Below are positions 9,701 to 16,009 of a stretch of DNA of 64,000 bases, one piece after another; positions within the stretch are counted from its first letter, which is position 1; the number at the start of each line of letters is the position of its first letter. The notes below the pieces were generated by a model. That model did no database searches, was not told where the DNA came from, and worked only from the letters and a program-made list of their open reading frames with translations. The DNA is from UBA1756 sp045222555 (GTDB lineage Bacteria > Bacteroidota > Bacteroidia > Bacteroidales > WCHB1-69), in NCBI GenBank assembly GCA_045222555.1, contig JBGUYY010000086.1, positions 1-64,000 of the forward strand, read 5' to 3'. A program made the translations under genes and the position numbers.

Positions 9701-10462
9701 ATCGTTGGTGAATGCACTCACGTTAGTGGGGATGTCCGCCTCAGTCACGTAGTTATTGGTAATCAGGTCGTTTTGCGTGATATAGTTCTCGGTAGTCAGC
9801 GTGCTTTCCGTCACATAGCCAGCATCGTTCACGAAAGCACTCACGTTGGTCGGTACCGTCGGTATTTCAGGAATGGAATCCATCGTGATATATCCAGCGT
9901 CATTGGTAAAAGCCGAAACGATGGTGGGCACAGTCGGAATCTCCGGAATAGAGTCCATTGTGATGTACCCTGCATCATTATTGAAAGCACTTACATTTTC
10001 AGGAATCTGCGGAATATCGGGCTGGTCAGTCAAGTCGTTGTAGCTGCCGCTGAAACTGTTGGCGGCATGACCCGCATACAGCGCATACGGTACACTCAAT
10101 AGTTGCTGTGTGCCCTCGATGGTGTAGTTGGTGCCGCCAGTCGGGTCGGTCTCGGTCTTCAGGAAGTACGGACCGGCTGCCCAGTCGATGGCCGCGAAAT
10201 CACCGCTCAGCACGGTGCCGCCGCCTACTTGCAGCGTCATCAAGCCATTGGCATTGGTAACGGCAGTGTGCGTTTCTTGGTAAACCATAGTGCCGTTCGC
10301 ACCTCCCTGCAAGATGGTGATGCGAACCCCCACGTTGCCCCGAACAAGCGTGTTGCTCTCGTTACGAACCACCGCCTGATAGGTGAATTTCTGCGGGGCT
10401 TGGGCGAAAGCCACCGCCAACATGCTGAAAAACAGCGTCAAAGTGATAAGGATTCTTTTCAT
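6713..10462 (-). CDS. Large modular surface protein: tail-fibre-like repeats, six beta-sandwich repeats, FISUMP domain
   Basis: The 1249-residue protein begins with a signal peptide ending AVAFAQ. Residues about 20-125 form a domain common in Bacteroidota surface proteins (FTYQAVVRN, LSVPYALYA). Then come eight units built on VSAFxNDAGYIT, with SYNDLTDQP and two QVNADWNATSG.AQI.NKPTIP segments, all resembling repeats of phage tail fibres. Residues about 450-1040 hold six repeats of roughly 95 residues with a conserved Cys-Gly-Gly, GLCYS and TTYYVRAYATN, like fibronectin type III folds. The C-terminus is a FISUMP domain (CWMKENLRTTKYA, CPTGWHVPSDAEW, VRCVRD). No T9SS sorting domain is seen. 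Probable adhesin or structural surface protein; ligand unknown. Confidence 0.88.
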   Translation of the reverse strand: MKRILITLTLFFSMLAVAFAQAPQKFTYQAVVRNESNTLVRGNVGVRITILQGGANGTMVYQETHTAVTNANGLMTLQVGGGTVLSGDFAAIDWAAGPYFLKTETDPTGGTNYTIEGTQQLLSVPYALYAGHAANSFSGSYNDLTDQPDIPQIPENVSAFNNDAGYITMDSIPEIPTVPTIVSAFTNDAGYITMDSIPEIPTVPTNVSAFVNDAGYVTESTLTTENYITQNDLITNNYVTEADIPTNVSAFTNDAGYITLAQVPSQVNADWNATSGVAQIMNKPTIPNIPTTVSSFQNDMNYVTQSVMNVTLANYAPLSAIPTIPTNVSYFYNDANYITAAQVPAQVNADWNATSGTAQILNKPTIPTVPTNVSSFQNDAGYLTAATVQQAANIPTQVSAFENDAHYISDVQLQNILNGIYHTIDSLQEVIEDLNLQLNPTLGTVTTGTASEISYTTAVCGGEVVANGGSSILAAGVCYGTTIVPTIADNVTTDSYSLGSFISTLSGLTAGTTYYVRAYVTTEVGTAYGAVVNFTTLASEMPVVTTSAVSDVLASSAVCGGNVLTDGGLPVTARGLCYSSTNPAPTVADNVTTDGTGTGEFITTILGLNSVTTYYVRAYATNALGTAYGEVRSFTTVVPTAPVVTTSPVTDILPHTATFHGEVVSNGGAMLSARGFCYSTSHNPTIEGDHTNDGTTVGVFESTVATLAPTTTYYVRAYATNIVGTVYGEETSFTSSTTPPGVTTNNVTNITQTSASCGGAVTYAGGAAVTAKGLCYSTSENPTIEDNTVAGGTGVGAFTGELTGLVSNTTYHVRAYATNSVGTDYGEERTFTTLPYLVPTVEAVSATNISYYSFTCGGNITDAGTYEVTARGLCYATTPNPTISNSYVALGSGIGSFSTTLSELTPNTTYYVRAYAINSVGIAYSDQMEVTTLANTAPVVVTISADVDGICQGNVTSDGGLEVTERGFCYSRYPNPTVFDSYIVAGFGEGAFEDTLPDLVISATYYVKAYATNSLGTTYGEQLVFEFTRCPSNLTDRDGNTYHTVKIGTQCWMKENLRTTKYANGNPISQGSSNSSTVAYWYYPDNSSSNKTTYGLLYNWKAVMRNSASSSDNPSGVQGICPTGWHVPSDAEWTQLTDYVSSQSQYQCDSSSTNIGKALASTTGWNSSTSTCAVGNSPSQNNSTGFSALPAGSFYGGSYSNFGSYAIFWSTTAPSNVLRFELGYNRANVYRGSSANSTNYGYSVRCVRD

Positions 10463-10479
10463 GATTTATTGTATTTTTT

Positions 10480-10586
10480 GGTTATTCGATTATTCGGTTA
10501 TGCGGATATGCGATTATAATGGTATGCGGGGATAAGGTTATGCGGTTATACGGGGAGAGAGGATAGGATTATGCGAATACGCGTAT
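10480..10586. repeat. Degenerate GGTTATGCG repeat tract
   Basis: About 107 bp between the two surface-protein genes are made of imperfect 8-9 bp units (GGTTATTCG, GGTTATGCG, GATATGCGA, GGTTATACG). It lies in the 140-bp gap between the small T9SS protein stop and the large surface protein start. No hairpin with a T-run is evident, so it does not look like a simple terminator. Confidence 0.7.
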
Positions 10587-10602
10587 TCCCTCATTCTCGT
10601 CA

Positions 10603-11082
10603 TCATCTCGCCAACTTGATGACCTTGAATGTCTTCAGAACCTGCTGCCCCTGACAAACGTTTACAAAGTACGTGCCGGCGGCAAGCTCTGACATCGGAA
10701 TTTCGGTATTTTCTCCCTCTATCTTCTTCACAAACAAAAATTTACCATTCATATCAAACACTTTCACTTCCCCTTCCATTTGTTCATCGTTAATTGTCAA
10801 TTGTACATTTCCAATCGTGGGATTCGGAAAAACTACAGCATTCAGCGTAATGCCGGGATAGTCGTCAATTCCGATAATCTGGATCTCATAGGGTTGCTGC
10901 ACTCCTTCGTAAATGGTGGTGCTGCCGTCGCTGTTGGCCTGCACCGCAACTTGTCCGACAGTGTACGAAACAGTTACACTTCCATCCGTAGCATCACCGC
11001 CGAAAGGCACGATGGCCGACTGAGCGGAAAGACATATCACCGACAATATCATCAATGATAGAAAACTGAAAAATTTCTTCAT
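10603..11082 (-). CDS. Small T9SS-exported protein with type A sorting domain
   Basis: The 159 residues comprise a signal peptide (ending CLSAQ), a short region with VSYTVGQVAVQ and EGVQQPYEI, and a C-terminal domain of about 75 residues. That domain starts with VFPNPTIGNVQL and ends LKTFKVIKLAR, as in type A sorting signals of the type IX secretion system. Such signals direct transfer across the outer membrane and attachment or release at the surface. Almost nothing besides signal and sorting domain is present, so the mature product is tiny. It has an unusually long, hairpin-rich upstream region (11083-11427) and may be transcribed with the surface protein gene downstream. Confidence 0.85.
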   Translation of the reverse strand: MKKFFSFLSLMILSVICLSAQSAIVPFGGDATDGSVTVSYTVGQVAVQANSDGSTTIYEGVQQPYEIQIIGIDDYPGITLNAVVFPNPTIGNVQLTINDEQMEGEVKVFDMNGKFLFVKKIEGENTEIPMSELAAGTYFVNVCQGQQVLKTFKVIKLAR

Positions 11083-11184
11083 GTGTTTGTTTTTATATTT
11101 GTGTTACTTGATTTTTAATCGGTCATGAACCGTTTCCGCTCTTCAAGTTCAAACATAAAAAAATCGTGAACTTTGATTATTCGC

Positions 11185-11292
11185 GGCTGAGGTTCTGCAA
11201 TACCCTTATCACAAATAAGAAAGCCCACGATAACTCGTGAGCATTCTCGTCTTTCTTATAGTGATAAGGTCGAAATTTTGCAGATTTCAGCC
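11185..11292 (-). promoter_or_regulatory. Long imperfect inverted repeat in the leader
   Basis: Arms 11185-11222 and 11251-11292 pair over about 31 bp in four blocks: GGCTGA, TCTGCAA, CCTTATCAC and ATAAGAAAG with their complements, separated by small bulges. The loop contains a further CACGA/TCGTG pair. Transcribed from the promoter at 11419-11427 it would form a large RNA hairpin ahead of the T9SS gene; it could also be a relic of a small inverted-repeat transposon. Confidence 0.6.
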
Positions 11293-11333
11293 ACTTTAAG
11301 AAAAGCGAAAACGCTTTATTATAAATCTGTTGT

Positions 11334-11351
11334 GACAACGCATGCGTTGTC
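11334..11351. promoter_or_regulatory. Perfect 18-bp palindrome
   Basis: GACAACGCATGCGTTGTC reads the same on both strands. It lies 68 bp downstream of the -7 element at 11419-11427 on the minus strand, within the predicted leader. It could be a protein-binding site or a short RNA hairpin. Confidence 0.55.
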
Positions 11352-11418
11352 TGTACTTAATTTTATTCTATTCTATAGGCGGGTAGATTGGTGAATAATT
11401 TATTGAATGTTTCAAACC

Positions 11419-11427
11419 GCAAATATA
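11419..11427 (-). promoter_or_regulatory. Promoter -7 element upstream of the small T9SS gene
   Basis: TATATTTGC on the minus strand matches TAnnTTTGC. It is about 337 bp before the ATG at 11082, so transcripts would carry a long leader. Confidence 0.55.
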
Positions 11428-11496
11428 CAAAAAAATTGAAAACGGAAAGGTGAAAATTGAAAAGTTTTAATACCTGAAAAAAGAGGGAAATGAAAC

Positions 11497-11513
11497 GGTT
11501 ACAAATTGTAACC
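11497..11513. promoter_or_regulatory. 17-bp palindrome upstream of the promoter
   Basis: GGTTACAA and TTGTAACC are separated by one A. The site lies about 70 bp upstream of the -7 element at 11419-11427, a plausible activator position. No regulator can be named. Confidence 0.45.
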
Positions 11514-11579
11514 AGTTGAAATTGCTAGCTGAGGATGGAAAGATGCGAAAAAAGTGCTTCCTTTGGCTAAAACCCAATT

Positions 11580-13304
11580 CTAAAAGAACATCTCCTTCTG
11601 CTTATCTTTTTCCCCTTTGCTCTTGGCACTGAACACTTTCTCGCCCGTGTAAGGGTCGTAGCCGAGGAAGTACATGGCCGTGGAATAGGTCATGGGCGTG
11701 GGGGTGAAATCCTGCACCTGCTCGATGTGAAGATGCTGTCCTGCAGTGGCTTTGTGCAGCGCCTTCATATCGTCGAGGGTACAGGCGGGATGGGCGGAGA
11801 TGAAGTAGGGCACCAGCTGCTGGTGCAGTCCCGCCTCGCGGTTCAGCTGCTGGAATTTCTTGTTAAAGGTGAGGAATTGGTCGAAGGAGGGCTTCCGCAT
11901 CTTGTTGAGCACCTTGGTCTGGGTGTGCTCGGGCGCCACCTTCAGGCGACCCGACACATGATGGCGCACCACTTCGCGGAAGTAGTCGGTGAGGCCGTTC
12001 TCGCGGTCGGTGGCCTCATCGGCGAGTAACAAATCGTAACGGATGCCGCTGCCGATGGTGATGCGGCGCACCCCCTTCACACTCGCAGCCCTGCGGTAGA
12101 GGGCGATCAACGGCTTGTGGTCGGTGTCGAGGTTCGGACATACCGACGGGAAGATGCACGAGGCACGGGCACAGCGCAGACAGGCTTTCAGGTTGCGCCC
12201 CCGCATGCGGTACATGTTGGCCGACGGCGCGCCGAGGTCGCTGATGTGCCCTTTGAAGTAGGGACGGCGGGCAAGGTCTTCCACCTCCGCCAGCACCGAC
12301 CGCTCGCTGCGCGAGCTGATGAACCGTCCCTGATGGGCGGTGATGGCGCAGAAACTGCACCCGCCGAAACAGCCTCTGTGAATGGTGATGGAGTTCTTGA
12401 TCATCTCCCACGCGGGAATGTCGCCACGCTTGGCATACTTGGGTTGCGGGGCGTTCATCATGCGGTCGTAGAGGGCGTACTGGTCCATCTCCTCCTCCGT
12501 AGCAGGGGGATAGGGCGGCAGTATCACCAACTGCTTGCGGTTGTAGGGCTGTACGATGATGCGCTGCTCCCGCTTGTTGCTCTCGGTCTCGAAGGCGACG
12601 AAGTTCTCGCCATAGAAACGCTTGTTGCTCAGCTCCTTCTCGAAAGGATGCAGCATGAGCGGCGGCTCCGTGCCGCAATATTTTTTGTAATCATCTGTAA
12701 TAAAAGCAATTTGCGAACACTCGTGCAGGTGCTCACGCCAGTTGTCGGTGCGGAAAATGCGCACGAGGTCTGTCATGGGCCGCTCGGCCATGCCATATAC
12801 CAGCAGGTCGGCGGGACAGTCCATCAGGATGGAGGGGCGCAGCTTGTCCTGCCAGTAGTCGTAGTGCGAGAGGCGGCGCAGGGAGGCCTCGATGCCGCCG
12901 ATCACCACGGGTGTGTCGGGGAAGAGCCGCTTCACCCACTGGGTGTAAACGATGGTGGCGTAGTCGGGACGGAAACCGTGCCGCCCGCCCGGCGTGTAGG
13001 CATCGTCGTGACGGAGCCGCTTGGTGGCGGTGTAGTGGTTCACCATCGAGTCCATGTTGCCGGCGGTGATGCCGAAGAACAGGCGCGGCCGGCCCAGCTT
13101 GGCGAAGTCGCGACCGTCGTCCTGCCAGTTGGGTTGCGGCACGATGGCCACCTTCAGCCCCATGGCCTCCAACCACCGCCCGATGACCGCCGGCCCGAAG
13201 GAGGGATGGTCCACGTAAGCATCACCGCTGATGAGGATGACATCCAACGCATCCCAGCCAAGCGACTCTACTTCTTTTTTGGTGGTGGGCAAAAAATGGT
13301 CCAT
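11580..13304 (-). CDS. ygiQ: YgiQ family radical SAM protein
   Basis: A 574-residue protein of the YgiQ (UPF0313) family. Cys312, Cys316 and Cys319 in GCFGGCSFC form the CxxxCxxC site that holds the 4Fe-4S cluster and S-adenosylmethionine. The N-terminal 300 residues form the cobalamin-binding-like domain of the family (ISGDAYVDHPSFG at 26-38, GGIEASLRRLSHYDYW at 136-151). The reaction catalysed is not established. The gene lies 23 bp downstream of tlyA on the same strand and is probably co-transcribed with it. Confidence 0.92.
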   Translation of the reverse strand: MDHFLPTTKKEVESLGWDALDVILISGDAYVDHPSFGPAVIGRWLEAMGLKVAIVPQPNWQDDGRDFAKLGRPRLFFGITAGNMDSMVNHYTATKRLRHDDAYTPGGRHGFRPDYATIVYTQWVKRLFPDTPVVIGGIEASLRRLSHYDYWQDKLRPSILMDCPADLLVYGMAERPMTDLVRIFRTDNWREHLHECSQIAFITDDYKKYCGTEPPLMLHPFEKELSNKRFYGENFVAFETESNKREQRIIVQPYNRKQLVILPPYPPATEEEMDQYALYDRMMNAPQPKYAKRGDIPAWEMIKNSITIHRGCFGGCSFCAITAHQGRFISSRSERSVLAEVEDLARRPYFKGHISDLGAPSANMYRMRGRNLKACLRCARASCIFPSVCPNLDTDHKPLIALYRRAASVKGVRRITIGSGIRYDLLLADEATDRENGLTDYFREVVRHHVSGRLKVAPEHTQTKVLNKMRKPSFDQFLTFNKKFQQLNREAGLHQQLVPYFISAHPACTLDDMKALHKATAGQHLHIEQVQDFTPTPMTYSTAMYFLGYDPYTGEKVFSAKSKGEKDKQKEMFF

Positions 13305-13327
13305 GGTGCTTTTATGCTGTACAACAA

Positions 13328-14125
13328 TTATTTAAGCGATTTTCTAATCTCCTTTACTTTCTTGAAAAGATCCATATAATCAATATGGTAATGGTTGTCG
13401 GTGGTGGAGAAAAGGGAGAGAAATTCGGTGTTTTTTACCTTTTCGAAAAGGGTGGAGACGGCGAGGTTGTTGAGGTGAAGGCCGTGGTTGAGGGCTTCCA
13501 TCTCCACACGGCGCAGGGCCACCTTGTAGCCCTTCTCGTCGGTGACGATGCCGCTTTTGTTGAGGAAGGATGCGCCCGCCTCAAACTGCGGTTTGACCAG
13601 CAGCACGCACTGTCCGTCGCTTTTCAGGAAGGGCTGGAAGTAAGGGATGATGTAGGTGAGGGAGATGAAGGAGACGTCCGACACGATGAAGTCGTACTGG
13701 CGGTGGTCCACCTCCTGCGGGGTGAGCTCGCGGAAGTCGCGGTTTTCGATGGAGAGCACCTGCGGGAGGCCTTGCAGGGAGGGGTGCAGCTGGCGGGTGC
13801 CGACGTCCACGGCGGTGACGTGCGCCGCGCCGTGTTTCAGGGCGCAGTCGGTGAAGCCGCCAGTGGAGCTGCCGATGTCGAGCACACTCTTGCCGGTGAA
13901 ATCCAGCTGGAAGTCGGCGATGGCCTTTTCAAGCTTGAGGCCGCCGCGGCTGACATATTTATTAAAGATGTCAATCACTTCAATGTTGGCCTCCTCGGGC
14001 ACCTCCTTCGAGGGCTTGTCGATGATACGGCCGTCCACCTTCACAGTGTGCTGCACGATGGCGTCCTGTGCCCGTTCTCGTGAGGGGAACAGTCCGCGTG
14101 CCACCAAAAGTTTGTCGAGTCGCAT
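13328..14125 (-). CDS. tlyA: TlyA family rRNA methyltransferase (S4 + FtsJ-like)
   Basis: The 265-residue protein begins MRLDKLLVARG, an S4 RNA-binding domain. It continues with VSRGGLKLEKA and the SAM-binding motif LDIGSSTGGFTDC of an FtsJ-like methyltransferase. TlyA proteins of actinobacteria 2'-O-methylate 16S and 23S rRNA; the target here is inferred. A longer frame reaches a TTG at 14149, but that codon overlaps the promoter -7 element at 14146-14154, so the ATG at 14125 is chosen. Followed by ygiQ. Confidence 0.92.
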   Translation of the reverse strand: MRLDKLLVARGLFPSRERAQDAIVQHTVKVDGRIIDKPSKEVPEEANIEVIDIFNKYVSRGGLKLEKAIADFQLDFTGKSVLDIGSSTGGFTDCALKHGAAHVTAVDVGTRQLHPSLQGLPQVLSIENRDFRELTPQEVDHRQYDFIVSDVSFISLTYIIPYFQPFLKSDGQCVLLVKPQFEAGASFLNKSGIVTDEKGYKVALRRVEMEALNHGLHLNNLAVSTLFEKVKNTEFLSLFSTTDNHYHIDYMDLFKKVKEIRKSLK

Positions 14126-14145
14126 AGGCTGGTTCGTTTCGTGGT

Positions 14146-14154
14146 GCAAAAATA
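14146..14154 (-). promoter_or_regulatory. Promoter -7 element of tlyA-ygiQ
   Basis: TATTTTTGC on the minus strand, a perfect TAnnTTTGC, ends 20 bp before the tlyA ATG. Confidence 0.65.
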
Positions 14155-14248
14155 CAGAAAATTTGAATGATGTCGATGATTTGTTGCAACTTTGCTGTGT
14201 TTCATTCGCACCATCCGCGAGTTCACAACGATAGGGTTGTTTTTTATT

Positions 14249-14328
14249 AGGGCGGCCCGGCTCCCTGCGGTCGCCGTCGGGCTATCCGCTGTACTCGCTT
14301 CGCTCATGCCGCTCCTATCCCTGCCGCG
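14249..14328 (+). repeat. Repeat A, copy 1
   Basis: About 80 GC-rich bases beginning GGGCGGCCCGGCTCCC and ending near CCTATCCCTGCCGC. It is nearly identical to 15401-15480 and to the reverse strand of 33313-33394. Each copy is preceded by a T-rich stretch. An outer GCCCG/CGGGC pairing is possible. Confidence 0.88.
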
Positions 14329-14374
14329 ACTGAGCCTCGGGGCGGTGACGGCATATTCCATTCGGCCATGGGGC

Positions 14375-14791
14375 TGGAGCCTACAAGAAACACACTGCCC
14401 GTTCTTCCGCGGCATACACCCCGTCAGGTTCTATCTTCCAGTCAGTGTGCCGCGGTTAGCCATACCGCGCAGCCCTTCCCCACATTGCATGTGGGGTTAT
14501 TGAAATTCGCTCCCTCCGGGAGCGCGTCCATGATGAGCCACCGCCAGCAGGCCACGACAATAGGACAAGGAGGGTACGATGAACAGGCCGCCTTGCAAAT
14601 GGAGGCGTATAGAAATCGGGCGGTGCGAGCGTGAAGAACGGCGAACTGTCCGAAGATGAGCGCAATGCAGTGAAGCTCATCAAGTTTTTCGCCGTTTAGC
14701 GAACACCACCCGATTTTAGCCGGAATTTGCACAGCGGCAAAGCGCATTTCTTTTGGTTCGTTTTCTTTTTGCAATCGAAAAGAAAATGAAC
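14375..14791 (+). repeat. Repeat B, copy 1: structured interspersed element
   Basis: About 417 bp that align over their whole length with the reverse strand of 30881-31302. Hairpins kept in both copies are CCCCACAT/ATGTGGGG (14478-14496), CGCTCCC/GGGAGCG (14508-14524), a nested pair AACGGCGAA/TTCGCCGTT (14637-14645, 14688-14696) enclosing ATGAGC/GCTCAT (14656-14661, 14675-14680), and a 14-bp terminal hairpin (14756-14769 with 14778-14791). Several stem differences between copies are compensatory. No conserved reading frame is apparent. Confidence 0.85.
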
Positions 14792-14873
14792 ATAACGATA
14801 AGAAGCGCGCCACCGCCGCGCTCGTTCTGCACCCAAATGGAAGTTTTGTGCGCAAAATATCCGGATTTGTGAT

Positions 14874-14882
14874 TATCTTTGC
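14874..14882 (+). promoter_or_regulatory. Promoter -7 element of the peroxiredoxin gene
   Basis: TATCTTTGC matches TAnnTTTGC and ends 23 bp before the ATG at 14906. Confidence 0.65.
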
Positions 14883-14905
14883 ACCTCCAAAACAAACAAA
14901 CCGCT

Positions 14906-15352
14906 ATGCTGCAAAAAGGAACCAAAGCCCCTTATTTTGAGGGAGTTGACGAAAACGGGAATCCCGTCAAACTGACCGACTTCTCCGGGAAAAAGTTGGT
15001 GTTATACTTCTATCCCAAGGACAGCACGCCCGGCTGCACCGCCGAGGCCTGCGACCTGCGCGTCAACTACGAGCGTTTTCTAGCGCTGGGTTACAGCGTG
15101 TTAGGGGTAAGCCGCGACAGTGCCGCCTCGCACCAGAAGTTCATCGCCAAGTACGAACTGCCGTTCCACCTCATCGCCGACACCGACCTCACCATCCTGA
15201 AGGCCTACGAGGCGTGGGGCGAGAAGAAAATGTACGGCAAGATCACGGAGGGCACGCTGCGCACCACCTACGTCATCGATGAGAACGGCGTGATTGTGGA
15301 TGCCATCGGCAAGGTGGATACCAAGAACCACACCTCACAGATACTGAAGTAG
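14906..15352 (+). CDS. bcp: Thiol peroxidase of the Bcp/PrxQ type (peroxiredoxin)
   Basis: The 148-residue cytoplasmic enzyme reduces hydrogen peroxide and organic hydroperoxides using thioredoxin. Cys44 in PGCTAEAC is the peroxidatic cysteine and Cys49, five residues on, the resolving one, as in atypical two-Cys Bcp proteins. YFYPKDSTPG and VSRDSAASHQKF are family hallmarks. An upstream in-frame ATG at 14879 overlaps the promoter element, so 14906 is preferred. A thioredoxin gene lies 1.9 kb downstream. An AAACAAC/GTTGTTT hairpin with a T-run follows the stop. Confidence 0.95.
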   Translation: MLQKGTKAPYFEGVDENGNPVKLTDFSGKKLVLYFYPKDSTPGCTAEACDLRVNYERFLALGYSVLGVSRDSAASHQKFIAKYELPFHLIADTDLTILKAYEAWGEKKMYGKITEGTLRTTYVIDENGVIVDAIGKVDTKNHTSQILK

Positions 15353-15373
15353 TTATACTCAATTTTACATCTA

Positions 15374-15396
15374 AAACAACCGAGTTGTTTATTTTT
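15374..15396 (+). terminator. Terminator after the peroxiredoxin gene
   Basis: AAACAAC and GTTGTTT pair around CGA, followed by ATTTTT. It sits directly before repeat A copy 2, between convergent genes. Confidence 0.6.
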
Positions 15397-15400
15397 GATG

Positions 15401-15480
15401 AGGGCGGCCCGGCTCCCTGCGGTCGCCGTCGGGCTATCCGCTTTACTCGCTTCGCTCGTGCTCGCTCCTATCCCTGCCGC
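15401..15480 (+). repeat. Repeat A, copy 2
   Basis: Nearly identical to 14249-14328. It occupies the gap between the 3' ends of the peroxiredoxin and acetyltransferase genes, as copy 3 does between two other convergent genes. Confidence 0.88.
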
Positions 15481-15490
15481 AAGCGATAGG

Positions 15491-16009
15491 TTACAGCGTG
15501 TTGATTTTCTGGTAGGCCAGTCGTTCGTCGCCGTTGGCGAGGAGGATGATGCCGCAGTAGGAGAAGCCATGTTTGAGGATGTTGTGCTGCATGATGCGGT
15601 TGTCGCGGTGGGTGTCGATGCGGATGTTGCGGTCGCGGGCGAAGGCAAACTCCATGATAGTGTGGAAGATGCCGTGTGTTTCCGGGAAGCTGGCGATGCG
15701 GTGGATGACGTGGTAGGGCTGGCTGTCGTCGAGCCACTGACCGTGGTAGATGGTGCCGTAGGTGGGTTCAGGTGAGGGCAGGAAGGCGAAGTAGGCCACG
15801 ATGCGGTCGTTGTCCTCCACCACAAAAGCGCCGTCCCGCTCTACATCTGCCTGCACCGCCTCCAGCGACGGGTAGCCGTTGACCCACTGCTTCGTGTTGC
15901 CGTCGGCCACCATAATCCCCTTGGCGGCTGCGAAAACCTCAAGGATTTTCTCAGCGTCATCGGGTAAACGTGCGGGGCGGATGGGGAGAGAGTGGGGTAT
16001 ATGAATCAT
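15491..16009 (-). CDS. GNAT family N-acetyltransferase
   Basis: The 172-residue protein has the order of GNAT folds: N-terminal IRPARLPDDAEKILEVF, a central GAFVVEDNDRIVAYFAF beta hairpin at 79-95, and a C-terminal DTHRDNRIMQHNILKHGF segment like the acetyl-CoA-binding and last-helix region. The acceptor is unknown. Its ATG overlaps the stop of the upstream RhuM-like gene by 4 bp, so translation is probably coupled. Confidence 0.85.
   Translation of the reverse strand: MIHIPHSLPIRPARLPDDAEKILEVFAAAKGIMVADGNTKQWVNGYPSLEAVQADVERDGAFVVEDNDRIVAYFAFLPSPEPTYGTIYHGQWLDDSQPYHVIHRIASFPETHGIFHTIMEFAFARDRNIRIDTHRDNRIMQHNILKHGFSYCGIILLANGDERLAYQKINTL

Larger units (their letters stand above)
11083..11579. 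other. Gene-free region with promoter, hairpins and palindromes
   Basis: This 497-bp gap holds no convincing gene. It contains a minus-strand -7 element (11419-11427), which would give the small T9SS gene an untranslated leader of about 330 nt. Inside that leader are a long imperfect hairpin (11185-11292), a short hairpin (11302-11317) and a perfect 18-bp palindrome (11334-11351). Upstream of the promoter are a heptamer-like tract (about 11438-11465) and a 17-bp palindrome (11497-11513). Confidence 0.75.
14126..14905. other. Gene-free region filled with interspersed repeats
   Basis: Between the divergent tlyA and peroxiredoxin starts, 780 bp hold no credible gene. Contents in order are the tlyA promoter, an ACAAC/GTTGT hairpin with a T-run (14225-14245), repeat A copy 1 (14249-14328), repeat B copy 1 (14375-14791) and the peroxiredoxin promoter. 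Short open frames here are translations of the repeats and recur, in fragments, in the other copies. Confidence 0.8.

Noticed and set aside
12117..13379. A 420-codon plus-strand frame opposite ygiQ
   Set aside because: Antisense to the radical SAM gene with intact CxxxCxxC; composition typical of a shadow frame.
14041..14855. Short open frames in the 14.0-14.9 kb repeat region
   Set aside because: They are translations of repeats A and B; equivalent frames are broken in the other copies, and conservation follows hairpin structure rather than codons.
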